Positions 32,706 through 40,232 of a stretch of DNA of 64,000 bases are shown piece by piece; the stretch's first letter is position 1; every line of letters starts with the position of its first letter. Position numbers and translations under genes: made by a program. Under the pieces are notes generated by a model, which searched no databases, was not told the origin of the DNA, and worked only from the letters and a program-made list of their open reading frames with translations. This DNA comes from Streptomyces sp. NBC_00250 (GTDB lineage Bacteria > Actinomycetota > Actinomycetes > Streptomycetales > Streptomycetaceae), in assembly GCF_036192275.1 (NCBI RefSeq), contig NZ_CP108088.1:62001-126000 (forward strand), read 5' to 3'.

Positions 32706-33596
32706 CTAGACCGGCGGGCCCTCGACCGCCAGGGCCCGCCGGAGGCATTCGGTCAGGCGGTCGGCGATCGTCCCGCCGGGGTCGAGCCGCGGGTTGAAGA
32801 TCGTGACGTCGAAGCCGACAGCACGCTCGTGGCCCAGGGCCGTCCTCAGTACGTCCTCCAGTTCGGCCCAGCTCAGCCCGCCGGGCTGTCGGTAGTCGAC
32901 CGCGGGCATGATCGCGTCGTCCAGGACGTCGACGTCCAGGTGGACCCAGTAGCCGTCCCGCTCGGCGATCCGGGTGACGGCGCCGCGCGCGGCCGCGCCC
33001 ACGCCGGCCGCGCGCACGTCGTCGAGGGCGAGGGCGTACAGCCCCGGCGGGAGCGGCCGGCTCCCCGCCGCGGCGGACTCCTCGGCGTCACGGAACCCGA
33101 ACGCGACGACGTCCTCGTCCCGCACCAGCGGTCCCCGGCCCTCCAGATCGGCGAGCTGCCGGGGGCCGCGCCCGGTGGCCAGGGCGAGTTCCATCGACGC
33201 GACCTCGCCGGCGGGCTCGGCGGACGGCTGGTAGAAGTCCGTGTGTCCGTCGAGGAACAGCAGCCCGTACCGCCCCCTGCGCCGCAGAGCGAGCAGGTTC
33301 CCGAGCAGAATGCTGCAGTCGCCGCCCAGGACGACGGGAAAGCGCCCCGAGTCGAGGACTTCGCCGACGACGTCCGCCAGCTCTGCCGAGTACCGCGCGA
33401 TGCCATCCGGGTTGAGCACCCCGGTCTCGACGTCCCGCGCCGGGTCGTACGCGGGCGGTTCGACCCGCGCGACCCGAGCCACTCCACCGAGCACGGCCTC
33501 CGGCAGCTCCTGGACCCCGGACGGCCGCAACCCGAGCACGGACGGCGCCTCGACGACGGCGAGGCCACGCTCGCCGGGCAGCGTGGGCAGCGTCAT
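32706..33596 (-). CDS. Arginase/agmatinase (ureohydrolase) family protein
   Basis: A 296-residue ureohydrolase-fold protein. The manganese site motifs are visible: GGDCS (91-95), DGHTD (116-120) and DVDVLD (221-226). The usual GGDHS is GGDCS here, so one of the expected histidine ligands is replaced by C94, a variation seen in some arginase-like proteins. The family hydrolyses guanidino compounds such as arginine, agmatine or formiminoglutamate. The substitution means the substrate and metal use cannot be assumed. It is a single gene, convergent with the secreted protein. Confidence 0.85.
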   Translation of the reverse strand: MTLPTLPGERGLAVVEAPSVLGLRPSGVQELPEAVLGGVARVARVEPPAYDPARDVETGVLNPDGIARYSAELADVVGEVLDSGRFPVVLGGDCSILLGNLLALRRRGRYGLLFLDGHTDFYQPSAEPAGEVASMELALATGRGPRQLADLEGRGPLVRDEDVVAFGFRDAEESAAAGSRPLPPGLYALALDDVRAAGVGAAARGAVTRIAERDGYWVHLDVDVLDDAIMPAVDYRQPGGLSWAELEDVLRTALGHERAVGFDVTIFNPRLDPGGTIADRLTECLRRALAVEGPPV

Positions 33597-33773
33597 ACGT
33601 CCATGGTGTCCCCATCCGGCAGACCGTGCGCGCGTGCGTGAGATTCGCCTGCTCAGCGCGTTGCCGGGGCCTTAGCATTCCCGGATGCGAAGCATCGAGG
33701 CCCTGATACCGCAGGCCGGATTCGACGACACCACAGGCCTCGGGAGGTCGGCGCGGAGGAACTTGCCCGCTAC

Positions 33774-34892
33774 GTGGCCGACCCCGGGCACCCGTGGTGG
33801 CGCCGCAGGCCGTGCGTGATCGCGCTGACCGGCCGGGTCCCCGAGCGGTACGTCCCCGGGCTGATCGCGTGCGTCCAGGACCCCGGGGACACCCCCGAGG
33901 TGCGCCGAGCCCTCCTCGACCTGCTCGCCGACCGGACTGAGCTGCTGCCCTGGCTGCGGCACGAGGACCGCGCGTCCGACACCTTGTACGGCATGGGCGC
34001 GGCCTTCCTGAAGACGCGGGGTCTGCTCGGCGACCGCTCGGCCGCGCGCGAACTGGCGACCCTCGCCGCCTCGCCGGGGCGGAGAGACCGCGACGCGGGC
34101 GATGCCGGTCTGGACGGTCTCGTGGACCGGTACGGAGCGGACGCGATCCTGGCCCAACTCGGCGAGGAGCGCCCCGAGGACCGGGAGTTCCGCGTATGGA
34201 TGCGGTACCGCGCCGACGAGGACGTGACCTACGCGCTCGCAGACCCTGATCGGCGGGTCGCGTACGCCGCGCAGTCGCTCGCGACCGACGCGGACCGTCT
34301 GCGCGCCTACCTCGACGAAGCGCCGACGACGGAGGCGCAGGTCTGGGCGGCGTACGCGCTGTACCGCCTCACCGAGGACAGGGCCGAGGCCCAGGCGGTC
34401 TACGAACGCCTGGGACACCCCAGGGTCGAGGTCGAGGGCCTGGACGAGGAACTCCGCCGTGCGATCGTGCACGAGTACGGTCTCGGCTGTCAGCGCGCGA
34501 GCGACCCTCGGTGGCGCATCGAGGCCGTGTGCGCCGAGCCGCCCGCCCGCCCCGACGTGGAGGACCTGCTCCGCCGGGCGACGGCCGCCCTCGCGGTGGC
34601 CGGCCTGGAGCCGAAGCCCCCGGTCTCCTGCGGCGAGGACAACCAGCAGGGGGACGGGACGTACTACGTGATCGAGGTCGGCGGGGACCGGCTGCTGATC
34701 AGCACCCTCGGCCCGTTCGCGACCGCCGAGGAGGACGCTCCCGACGCCGCCTGCCGTGCGCTCGAATCGGCGGGCTTCGGCTGGATCGACGGGGAGACGG
34801 GCGCGATCCGGGTCACGGACCTGTGTGTCTACCACTTCGGCGGACGGAACCCCCTCACGGTCGACACGCTGCTCTTCTACTGGCAGGACTAG
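33774..34892 (+). CDS. HEAT-repeat protein, probably with frameshifted 5' end
   Basis: A 372-residue helical repeat protein. Repeats are visible in VPGLIACVQDPGDTPEVRRA, AYALADPDRRVAYAAQSLAT and AQVWAAYALYRLTEDRAEAQ; the last 100 residues form a mixed alpha/beta domain (CGEDNQQGDGTYYVIEVGGD; LCVYHFGGRNPLTVDTLLFY). GTG 33774 is the first in-frame start, but sense continues upstream in two frames: ATG 33685 gives MRSIEALIPQAGFDDTTGL, and the frame used here reads REVGAEELARY just before the GTG. A one-base shift near 33,741 would join them. Either the true gene is broken or the sequence has an error. Function is unknown. Confidence 0.72.
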   Translation: MADPGHPWWRRRPCVIALTGRVPERYVPGLIACVQDPGDTPEVRRALLDLLADRTELLPWLRHEDRASDTLYGMGAAFLKTRGLLGDRSAARELATLAASPGRRDRDAGDAGLDGLVDRYGADAILAQLGEERPEDREFRVWMRYRADEDVTYALADPDRRVAYAAQSLATDADRLRAYLDEAPTTEAQVWAAYALYRLTEDRAEAQAVYERLGHPRVEVEGLDEELRRAIVHEYGLGCQRASDPRWRIEAVCAEPPARPDVEDLLRRATAALAVAGLEPKPPVSCGEDNQQGDGTYYVIEVGGDRLLISTLGPFATAEEDAPDAACRALESAGFGWIDGETGAIRVTDLCVYHFGGRNPLTVDTLLFYWQD

Positions 34893-35047
34893 TACTGCAA
34901 CGGTCTTCGCCGTGGCGGTTGGGCAGGTGAGTCGTGGGTCTGTCCGTTGGTGGGGTATTGGTTGATGCCCGGTCGTGGGCGGGTGAGCATGGCCGTGTCG
35001 ACGGGGACGTACACGCCACTGGCTGATCGGTGAGTACCCCAGGCCCT

Positions 35048-35929
35048 TCAGTCCACCAGCCGGGGCCGCGTGCCGGGGGTCAGTGCGATCCAGGTGGCCG
35101 CGCTCTCCCGGATCACGTAGATCTCGTCCACCTGCGCGTCCCAGTCGCGCGTCACCACGAAGTAGCGGCCGTCGTGTTCTGCGAGTAGACGCAGATTCGA
35201 GTACCGGTAAGGGTGCAGGTGGTCGTTCGAGAACTTCTCCACCTTCACCGAAGCCGTCGGCAAGCTCAGTGGTTTGGTGCTGAGCACCAGGACTCCCGTC
35301 CAGCTGGTGACGGCCGCTGCGTGTGCCTGAGCGTCCTGCCTGCCCTGCTGCCAGGCAATGTTGGTCACCGTCCAGAAGAGGAAGATGCCGGCGGCGAAAA
35401 CCGGCACGGCCTGGCGGCGGAAACCTTGAGGGCGTTGTCCCTCGGCATCCCGGCACTGGCTCAGTAGGAGCCCGACGGCGATGGTCAGCGGTCCGGCCCA
35501 GCCGTACGGCTGGATCTCGTGCCAGAGCGCGAGCAGCACGATCCCGGTGACCACGACGAGCGGGTACCAACGCGCTGCGGCGGCCTCGATCCGCGTCGCG
35601 CGACGGGGTCGGCGGCTCCACGGGACGCAGGCAAGCAGGACCACGCACCCGGCCGCCACCATGATGTCCAGGTTCAGCAGATTCAGGCTCTCCAACGCGA
35701 CCTGGCTGAATCCCAGGTTCATCGATCCCCAGTGGAGATTGAAGTAGTCGTAGTACGTGCTGGTGTAGATCGCGCCGATATAGAACATCAGTGCGGCGAT
35801 GAATGTCCCCTGGGCGACGACCAATTTGACGAGGGCGGACGGGCTGTCGAGATCGCCCACGATCTGGCGCCGAGGTTTCTCGGCGCCGGGCGGGTCCTGC
35901 TCCGTCCCGTGCGCGTAAGGCTCGCTCAC
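35048..35929 (-). CDS. Multi-pass membrane protein, hypothetical
   Basis: A 293-residue protein. Four to five hydrophobic segments are visible (about 35-57, 85-104, 122-140, 145-158 and 178-195), followed by a soluble C-terminus (LVLSTKPLSLPTASVKVEKF; YFVVTRDWDAQVDEIYVIRE) of about 90 residues that reads like a small beta domain on one side of the membrane. No known family is recognised. Its GTG start overlaps the TGA of the upstream lipoprotein gene (GTGA), so the two are translationally coupled and likely work together. Confidence 0.7.
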   Translation of the reverse strand: MSEPYAHGTEQDPPGAEKPRRQIVGDLDSPSALVKLVVAQGTFIAALMFYIGAIYTSTYYDYFNLHWGSMNLGFSQVALESLNLLNLDIMVAAGCVVLLACVPWSRRPRRATRIEAAAARWYPLVVVTGIVLLALWHEIQPYGWAGPLTIAVGLLLSQCRDAEGQRPQGFRRQAVPVFAAGIFLFWTVTNIAWQQGRQDAQAHAAAVTSWTGVLVLSTKPLSLPTASVKVEKFSNDHLHPYRYSNLRLLAEHDGRYFVVTRDWDAQVDEIYVIRESAATWIALTPGTRPRLVD

Positions 35930-36318
35930 GTGGCGTCGGGAGCCGGCGGTAGGGGAAGCTCGGGGTTCCCCGGTGAGTTCTCCTCAGGCGTCGGCGCGAC
36001 GGGCGACCTGCTCGGCTCGAAGGGCGGGTCAGTCGTTTCGTCCTCGGTCTCCGTCGGCGGGAGAGGCGCGGGAGGGACATAGCCCTCAGACGGCGCGTTC
36101 GTCGGCTCCTGCCTCTCCTCGGCCGGTGGAGCGTCTGTGTCTTCGGCCGGTGGAGCGTCCGTGTCCTCGGTCGGTGGAGCGTCCGTGTCCTCGGTCGGCG
36201 CGGTCGTGGTCGCCGGGTCCGGGTCATCGGGATCGCAGGCGGTGAGCACTGACATGCCGACCAGCATCAGCAGAGCGAGCACCGCGGCGCGCGCGCCGCA
36301 GACGATCCGGTACCGCAT
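35926..36318 (-). CDS. Acidic repeat lipoprotein
   Basis: A 130-residue lipoprotein. The signal peptide ends in the lipobox LTAC (residues about 24-27), and the mature protein is almost wholly P, T, E, D and S. It includes three near-identical 8-residue units (TEDTDAPP/AEDTDAPP) encoded by a 24-bp tandem repeat. It is probably an extended, acidic wall-spanning stalk. Coupled to the following membrane protein by a four-base overlap. Confidence 0.75.
   Translation of the reverse strand: MRYRIVCGARAAVLALLMLVGMSVLTACDPDDPDPATTTAPTEDTDAPPTEDTDAPPAEDTDAPPAEERQEPTNAPSEGYVPPAPLPPTETEDETTDPPFEPSRSPVAPTPEENSPGNPELPLPPAPDAT
36123..36194. repeat. Three 24-bp tandem repeats inside the lipoprotein gene
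   Basis: The unit (core GGTGGAGCGTCCGTGTCCTC) occurs three times with few differences and keeps the reading frame, coding an acidic octapeptide on the minus strand. Copy number could vary by slippage. Confidence 0.8.
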
Positions 36319-36350
36319 CCAACCTCCTTGGTCGCCAGCGAGCGTATGGG

Positions 36351-36408
36351 CCGATCTGGCGGAGGTCCGGGACCCACGCCTGCGGGTCCCGGACCTCCGC
36401 CCGATCGG
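36351..36408. promoter_or_regulatory. Long hairpin upstream of the lipoprotein gene
   Basis: An 18-bp perfect inverted repeat with an 8-nt loop (GGCGGAGGTCCGGGACCC, ACGCCTGC, complement) is extended outward by a further 6-bp pair after one mismatch, giving 25-bp arms. It lies 33 bases before the lipoprotein start on that gene's 5' side and no transcript is expected to end here, so it may be a leader or attenuator structure. Confidence 0.5.
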
Positions 36409-36674
36409 ACGTCCCGCCGGTCTCCCACCAGGCCGGACGACAGCTCAGCAGACGTTCCGGCCTTCGACCGCGAAGACGCCCACGCCTCGCCGCTGGGAAA
36501 CGCCTGGGCCACGACGCCACGACAGTCGCTTTCAGCTGACCCGGACGGGGTACCCCGGTTCGCTTCGCCGTGCGCCTATACAGGTCACCTCCGGACATCT
36601 CCTGAGCGAGAAACGCTCCGTGGGGGTATGTCGTTTCGCGCAAGGTGCCCCTGTGATCCATGAGGAGATCGGCC

Positions 36675-36959
36675 ATGTACGCAGTGATTCGACGTTACGA
36701 GGGAGTGGTCGACTCTGCCGAGGCAGGACGACGAGTCGACGAGGGTTTCGTGCCTCTCCTGCGCCGAGTCCCCGGTTTCGTGGCCTACTACTGGGTGGAC
36801 GCCGGGGACGGGGTGATGGTCTCCACCAGCGTCTTCGAAGACCGATCCGGGGCCGAGGAGTCGATCAGGCAGGCGGCGGATTTCGTCAGGGACAACCTCG
36901 CGCCGCTGCTCCCCAACGGTCCTCAGGTCACCGCCGGCCCGGTTGTGGCTGCTGGGTAG
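36675..36959 (+). CDS. Small antibiotic-biosynthesis-monooxygenase-like protein
   Basis: A 94-residue protein from ATG 36675, with GAGGAGA 6 bases before it. It starts MYAVIRRYEGVVDSAEAGRR, has VPLLRRVPGFVAYYWVDAGD in the middle and VMVSTSVFEDRSGAEESIRQ near the end, the pattern of dimeric alpha-beta barrel (ABM/EthD-like) proteins: RY start, aromatic pair, VSTSVFE strand. Members include monooxygenases and quinol-handling proteins, but many have no known reaction. Single gene with a hairpin terminator. Confidence 0.75.
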   Translation: MYAVIRRYEGVVDSAEAGRRVDEGFVPLLRRVPGFVAYYWVDAGDGVMVSTSVFEDRSGAEESIRQAADFVRDNLAPLLPNGPQVTAGPVVAAG

Positions 36960-36979
36960 CGACCCGCGAAGTGGGTCGC
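36959..36979 (+). terminator. Terminator directly after the ABM-like gene
   Basis: A 7-bp stem (GCGACCC/GGGTCGC) with a 7-nt loop begins on the last base of the stop codon. Confidence 0.5.
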
Positions 36980-37101
36980 GTCGCTGAGCTCAAGACGACC
37001 ACAGCTGTGTGAGCCTGACCGCTCGCTTGCGGCTCTCCCTCTGGTGTCCCGCGCTGTGGGAGACCTGCTGCTCACCCACCCCGTCCCTCCGACGGGGGGG
37101 A

Positions 37102-37158
37102 GAGAAGGCCCTCCAACAGGTCGCCGACATGTTCGGCGTGCCGAGGCCGACCGCGTAG
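37102..37158 (+). pseudogene. Resolvase-type HTH remnant
   Basis: A short reading EKALQQVADMFGVPRPTA, then a TAG, then GHLGK in the same frame matches the helix-turn-helix at the end of serine resolvases and invertases (V-A-x-x-F-G-V-x-R-x-T-x-Y-x-H-L). The TAG stands where Tyr is usual. Only about 25 residues remain; tentative. Confidence 0.3.
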
Positions 37159-37204
37159 GGACACCTCGGCAAGCCCAGGACCGTGAGAACTCGCCGCTCC
37201 CCGC

Positions 37205-37432
37205 CTACTGGAGCAGCTTCCTCATCCGCGCGGCGATGCTCTGTGCGGTCGATCGGAGTTCGTCCTCGGTGAGCGTGCCCGGGTGGGCACGTACAGCGGT
37301 CGGATCGTAGTCGTCCGCCGCGTAGAACAGATCCGTGGCCGCCCGGTAGTGGTCCGGAGAGGGGAACGGCCCCGAGTAGTTCTTGCAGAGCGGAAGGCAG
37401 ACGGTCTGGAATTCGACCGGGGGGATCGGGGC
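37205..37432 (-). pseudogene. C-terminal fragment of an unknown protein
   Basis: The minus strand encodes 75 residues ending in SPDHYRAATDLFYAADDYDP, then HPGTLTEDELRSTAQSIAAR and RKLLQ and a TAG. The composition is that of a normal soluble protein. An in-frame TAG lies directly upstream and no start codon is present, so the N-terminal part is missing. A 15-bp direct repeat (GCTACCGGTCAGCGG at 37432-37446 and 37467-37481) marks the border with the lysozyme gene and may be the scar of the deletion. Confidence 0.4.
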
Positions 37433-37473
37433 TACCGGTCAGCGGTCGGCCCAGCGAGACCCGGCGCTACCGG

Positions 37474-38727
37474 TCAGCGGCCTGAGCCGGCGCCCACCAG
37501 CGCCGCCCAGGTGGCGGTGCCGGCGATTCCATCGGCTGTCAGGCCTCGGGTCCTCTGGAAGGTCCTCAGCTTCGTCTCCGTACCAGCGCCGAACACGCCG
37601 TCAGCGGTGACCGCGTGGCCGTTGTCGGTGAGCTGACGCTGGAGCGCGGTGACCGCGTGCCCCTTCGCCCCGGACTTCAGGGTGACCACGAGACGGGCCC
37701 AGGTGGCGGGCCCGACGATGCCGTCGGCGGTCAGGCTCCGGGACCGCTGGAAAGCCTTGACCTGCCGCTGCGTACCCTCGCCGAACACTCCGTCCGCAGC
37801 TGTCGCGTATCCCCTCGCCCCGAGCAGGAGTTGGGCCGTGGTCACGTCCGCACCACGCTGCCCCGCCTTCAGTGTCGGCCAGGAGGCACCGGGCCGGGGC
37901 TGCGGGGCGCCGCCGCCCAGGTGGGCCAGGGCGCGCAGCTGGGCGAGAGTGCCCCGGTAGACGTTGCGGTCGGCGCTGCCGTCGGTGCCGTTGCGGCCAG
38001 GCATGCCGGGCACCCGCTCGGTCTCTGTGTACTGCCAAAACGTCCAGGCTCCAGCGCCCGGAACGCTCTGCGGCTCTTTCGCGCCACTTCCGTACCGGGC
38101 GAGCCACAGCGGATAGCCCTGGAAGACCTTGCCGTTGCCGCCCATGCAGTCGTGCACGAACGAGGCCCGGGTGTAGACGATCGGGGTCACTTTGAACGCC
38201 GTCCTCACACGCTGGAGGAACGTCCTCAGCTGATCGGCGCGCAGGGCCTTCGGACAGACCTCCTTGCCCTTGACCCACACGCTCTCCACGTCGAGGACGG
38301 GCGGCAGTTCCCCGGCCCTGCTGCCCGTGTAGCCGGCCGCGCGGGCGGTACGGACGAAGTGGTCGGCCTGCGCGGCGCCGTCGCGGGTGCCCTTCGGGTC
38401 GAAGAAGTGGTAAGGCGCCCTCATCAGGCTTGTCGCGGCGACGGCCTTGTAGTCGCGGGCGAACCAGGGGTCCCGGTAGCTGCTGCCCTGGGTGGCCTTG
38501 AGGAAGGCGAAGGAGTTGCTCCGTGCGACGCGCTTCCAGTCGATGGCCTTCCCGGTCCCGTCATGGTTGTGATGGCTGGTGTCGACTCCCTTCACGGCAT
38601 ACGTACCCGGGTGGGCGGCGGCGCTCGGCTGCGCGCCGGCGAGTGCCCCGCCGACGGCGAGGGTTGCGGTGACCAGGGCGGCGACGACGGCGTGCGATGC
38701 GCGGCCGGTGCGGGCATGGCTGAACAC
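37474..38727 (-). CDS. Secreted GH25 lysozyme with two peptidoglycan-binding domains
   Basis: A 417-residue exported muramidase. A signal peptide of about 37 residues ends near AAA-HPG. The GH25 domain (about 43-265) starts KGVDTSHHNHDG and has LDVES (the catalytic DxE) and AWTFWQYTETERVPG. Two PG_binding_1 modules follow (about 283-340 and 350-410), each with the repeat GVFGxGTxxxVKAFQRSRxLTADGIVG. It should cut the glycan strands of peptidoglycan outside the cell. GTG 38727 has AAGGAGA 5 bases upstream. Divergent from the DUF2690 protein and close to a second wall hydrolase. Confidence 0.92.
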   Translation of the reverse strand: MFSHARTGRASHAVVAALVTATLAVGGALAGAQPSAAAHPGTYAVKGVDTSHHNHDGTGKAIDWKRVARSNSFAFLKATQGSSYRDPWFARDYKAVAATSLMRAPYHFFDPKGTRDGAAQADHFVRTARAAGYTGSRAGELPPVLDVESVWVKGKEVCPKALRADQLRTFLQRVRTAFKVTPIVYTRASFVHDCMGGNGKVFQGYPLWLARYGSGAKEPQSVPGAGAWTFWQYTETERVPGMPGRNGTDGSADRNVYRGTLAQLRALAHLGGGAPQPRPGASWPTLKAGQRGADVTTAQLLLGARGYATAADGVFGEGTQRQVKAFQRSRSLTADGIVGPATWARLVVTLKSGAKGHAVTALQRQLTDNGHAVTADGVFGAGTETKLRTFQRTRGLTADGIAGTATWAALVGAGSGR

Positions 38728-38834
38728 AGATGTCTCCTTGGAAGAGGCGATCGATCGATCGGGAGAGGGGGTTGGCTCAACAATGCGCCCACTGGTCGAG
38801 CGGGTCCTAGACTTTCAGGCCGTCAGCTGATTCA

Positions 38835-38861
38835 TGCACAGGTCATGTGCCATGCATGGGT
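38835..38861. promoter_or_regulatory. Paired TGCAyrGGT motifs in the divergent region
   Basis: TGCACAGGT (38835-38843) and TGCATGGGT (38853-38861) lie 18 bases apart between the lysozyme and DUF2690 genes. The same motif recurs twice before the M15 peptidase. Confidence 0.45.
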
Positions 38862-38904
38862 GTTGAGCTGGCCTTATGCAGCCGGTTCAGGGGGGAGCGC
38901 ATCA

Positions 38905-39987
38905 ATGGGCGTGGATGGCGGCGCACCCGCGGCGGACGCGAAGCAGCGGCTCGCCCGGCTCCTGCGAGGCTGGTGGGAGCAGCACCCGGGGAAGGTCACC
39001 CAGGAGGCGCTGGCCCGGCGGATCACGGAGCGTGGAGTCCGTACGAGCCAGGAGATGCTGTCCCGCTATCTGCACCGGACTCGTCCCACGCTGGCCCGGA
39101 CCGACGTGATCCGCGCGATGCACGAGGTCCTCGGCCGGGCGGAGGAGGAGCTGGCCTCGGCGCTCGCCTTGCACGACGAGGCGTCGGAGGCGCCCGGATC
39201 GGCGCCGGCGGCCATGTCTCCGCCGCCGTCTCCGCCTGCGCCCGCTGCTGCGGATCCGGCTGCGGCTGCGCAGGCCCAAGCGCCTGCGATTGCGGCTGGA
39301 GTTGTGCCTGCCTCTGAGGGTGCGGTGGTGCCCGAGGTACCGGGCGAAGCGGAGGACGAGGTTGTCCCGGCGGTCCCCGACGATCGTGGTTCGGTGTCCG
39401 CTCCGTCTCCTGAGCCCGTGGTTGCTTCCACGGCGGTACTCGCGCCTGCCGCGTCGAGCACCTCCGGATCGCGTGTCGCCCGGACGCTCTGGATCGTGCT
39501 CGCCTCGTGCGTCGTTGTCGGCATGTCCGTGGTCGGTGCCGTCGTTCTGGACAGCGACAGGGACCGCAGCAAGGAGGCGCAGCCGCCCGCCGGGCCGCCG
39601 GCTTCCTCCCTCTCCTCCTCCTTCCCCTTCTCCGCCGCGCCGACGTCCACCGCCGAGTGCCAGGGCGCGTCCTGCTTCGGCGTGGATCCGAAGTACGCCG
39701 TCTGCCGGGAGGACGCCGTCACCTACTACACGGGCAGCGGGCACGGCATCCGCGTGGAGCTGCGGTTCAGCGCGATGTGCCAGGCCGCATGGGCCAAGAT
39801 GAGCGGCACCTCGCAGGGTGACGTCGTTCGGGTCACGAACAATGCCGGGCGTTCGAGGCACTACACGCAGCAGTGGGGCCATGACGCCCACAGCACGATG
39901 GTCGAGGCGCTGAACCCGGACGACGCGAAGGCCTGCGCCCGTACCCCGCGCGGCGAGGTGTGCGCCACGGTGCCGGTGTCGCGCTGA
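38905..39987 (+). CDS. HTH-TM-DUF2690 protein
   Basis: A 360-residue protein. Residues about 10-90 form a helix-turn-helix-like N-terminus (LLRGWWEQHPGKVTQEALAR, RTSQEMLSRYLHRTRPTLAR, DVIRAMHEVLG). A long A/P/V-rich linker leads to one membrane helix (about 195-213) and an external DUF2690 domain (about 250-360: AECQGASCFGVDPKYAVCRE; YYTGSGHGIRVELRFSAMCQ) with six cysteines. The plan resembles RodZ-like and other inside-out sensors that couple the envelope to gene control or wall synthesis. GGGGGGAG precedes ATG 38905. It lies between two wall hydrolases, which supports an envelope role. Confidence 0.83.
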   Translation: MGVDGGAPAADAKQRLARLLRGWWEQHPGKVTQEALARRITERGVRTSQEMLSRYLHRTRPTLARTDVIRAMHEVLGRAEEELASALALHDEASEAPGSAPAAMSPPPSPPAPAAADPAAAAQAQAPAIAAGVVPASEGAVVPEVPGEAEDEVVPAVPDDRGSVSAPSPEPVVASTAVLAPAASSTSGSRVARTLWIVLASCVVVGMSVVGAVVLDSDRDRSKEAQPPAGPPASSLSSSFPFSAAPTSTAECQGASCFGVDPKYAVCREDAVTYYTGSGHGIRVELRFSAMCQAAWAKMSGTSQGDVVRVTNNAGRSRHYTQQWGHDAHSTMVEALNPDDAKACARTPRGEVCATVPVSR

Positions 39988-40028
39988 GCCACACCCCGCC
40001 CCCGTTACATAAGCGCTGGTCAGAGCCA

Positions 40029-40051
40029 TGCATAGGTCGCCGTGCATAGGT
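40029..40051. promoter_or_regulatory. Paired TGCATAGGT motifs before the M15 peptidase
   Basis: Two exact copies, 40029-40037 and 40043-40051, start 14 bases apart and are followed by a third half (TGCATGAGG). They resemble the pair in the lysozyme/DUF2690 divergent region. Confidence 0.5.
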
Positions 40052-40232
40052 GCATGAGGGAGCGGGGGCGGAACGCTGGCCGGTGTCGTACGACGTCGTG
40101 CAGAGTGAGGTCACGGCCGCCGGAGCGGAACGCATCCCTTCTTCTCACGCCCTGTCAGGGCGTGGTTCCGCCTGCATCCGGCAGCGCCGCACCCATCCCC
40201 TGTTCGTCCCTTCGCGGACCAAGGAGTCACGC

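Noticed and set aside
34893..35047. Possible IS end near GTACTGCAACGGT after the HEAT-repeat gene
   Set aside because: No matching opposite end, target duplication or transposase sequence was found.
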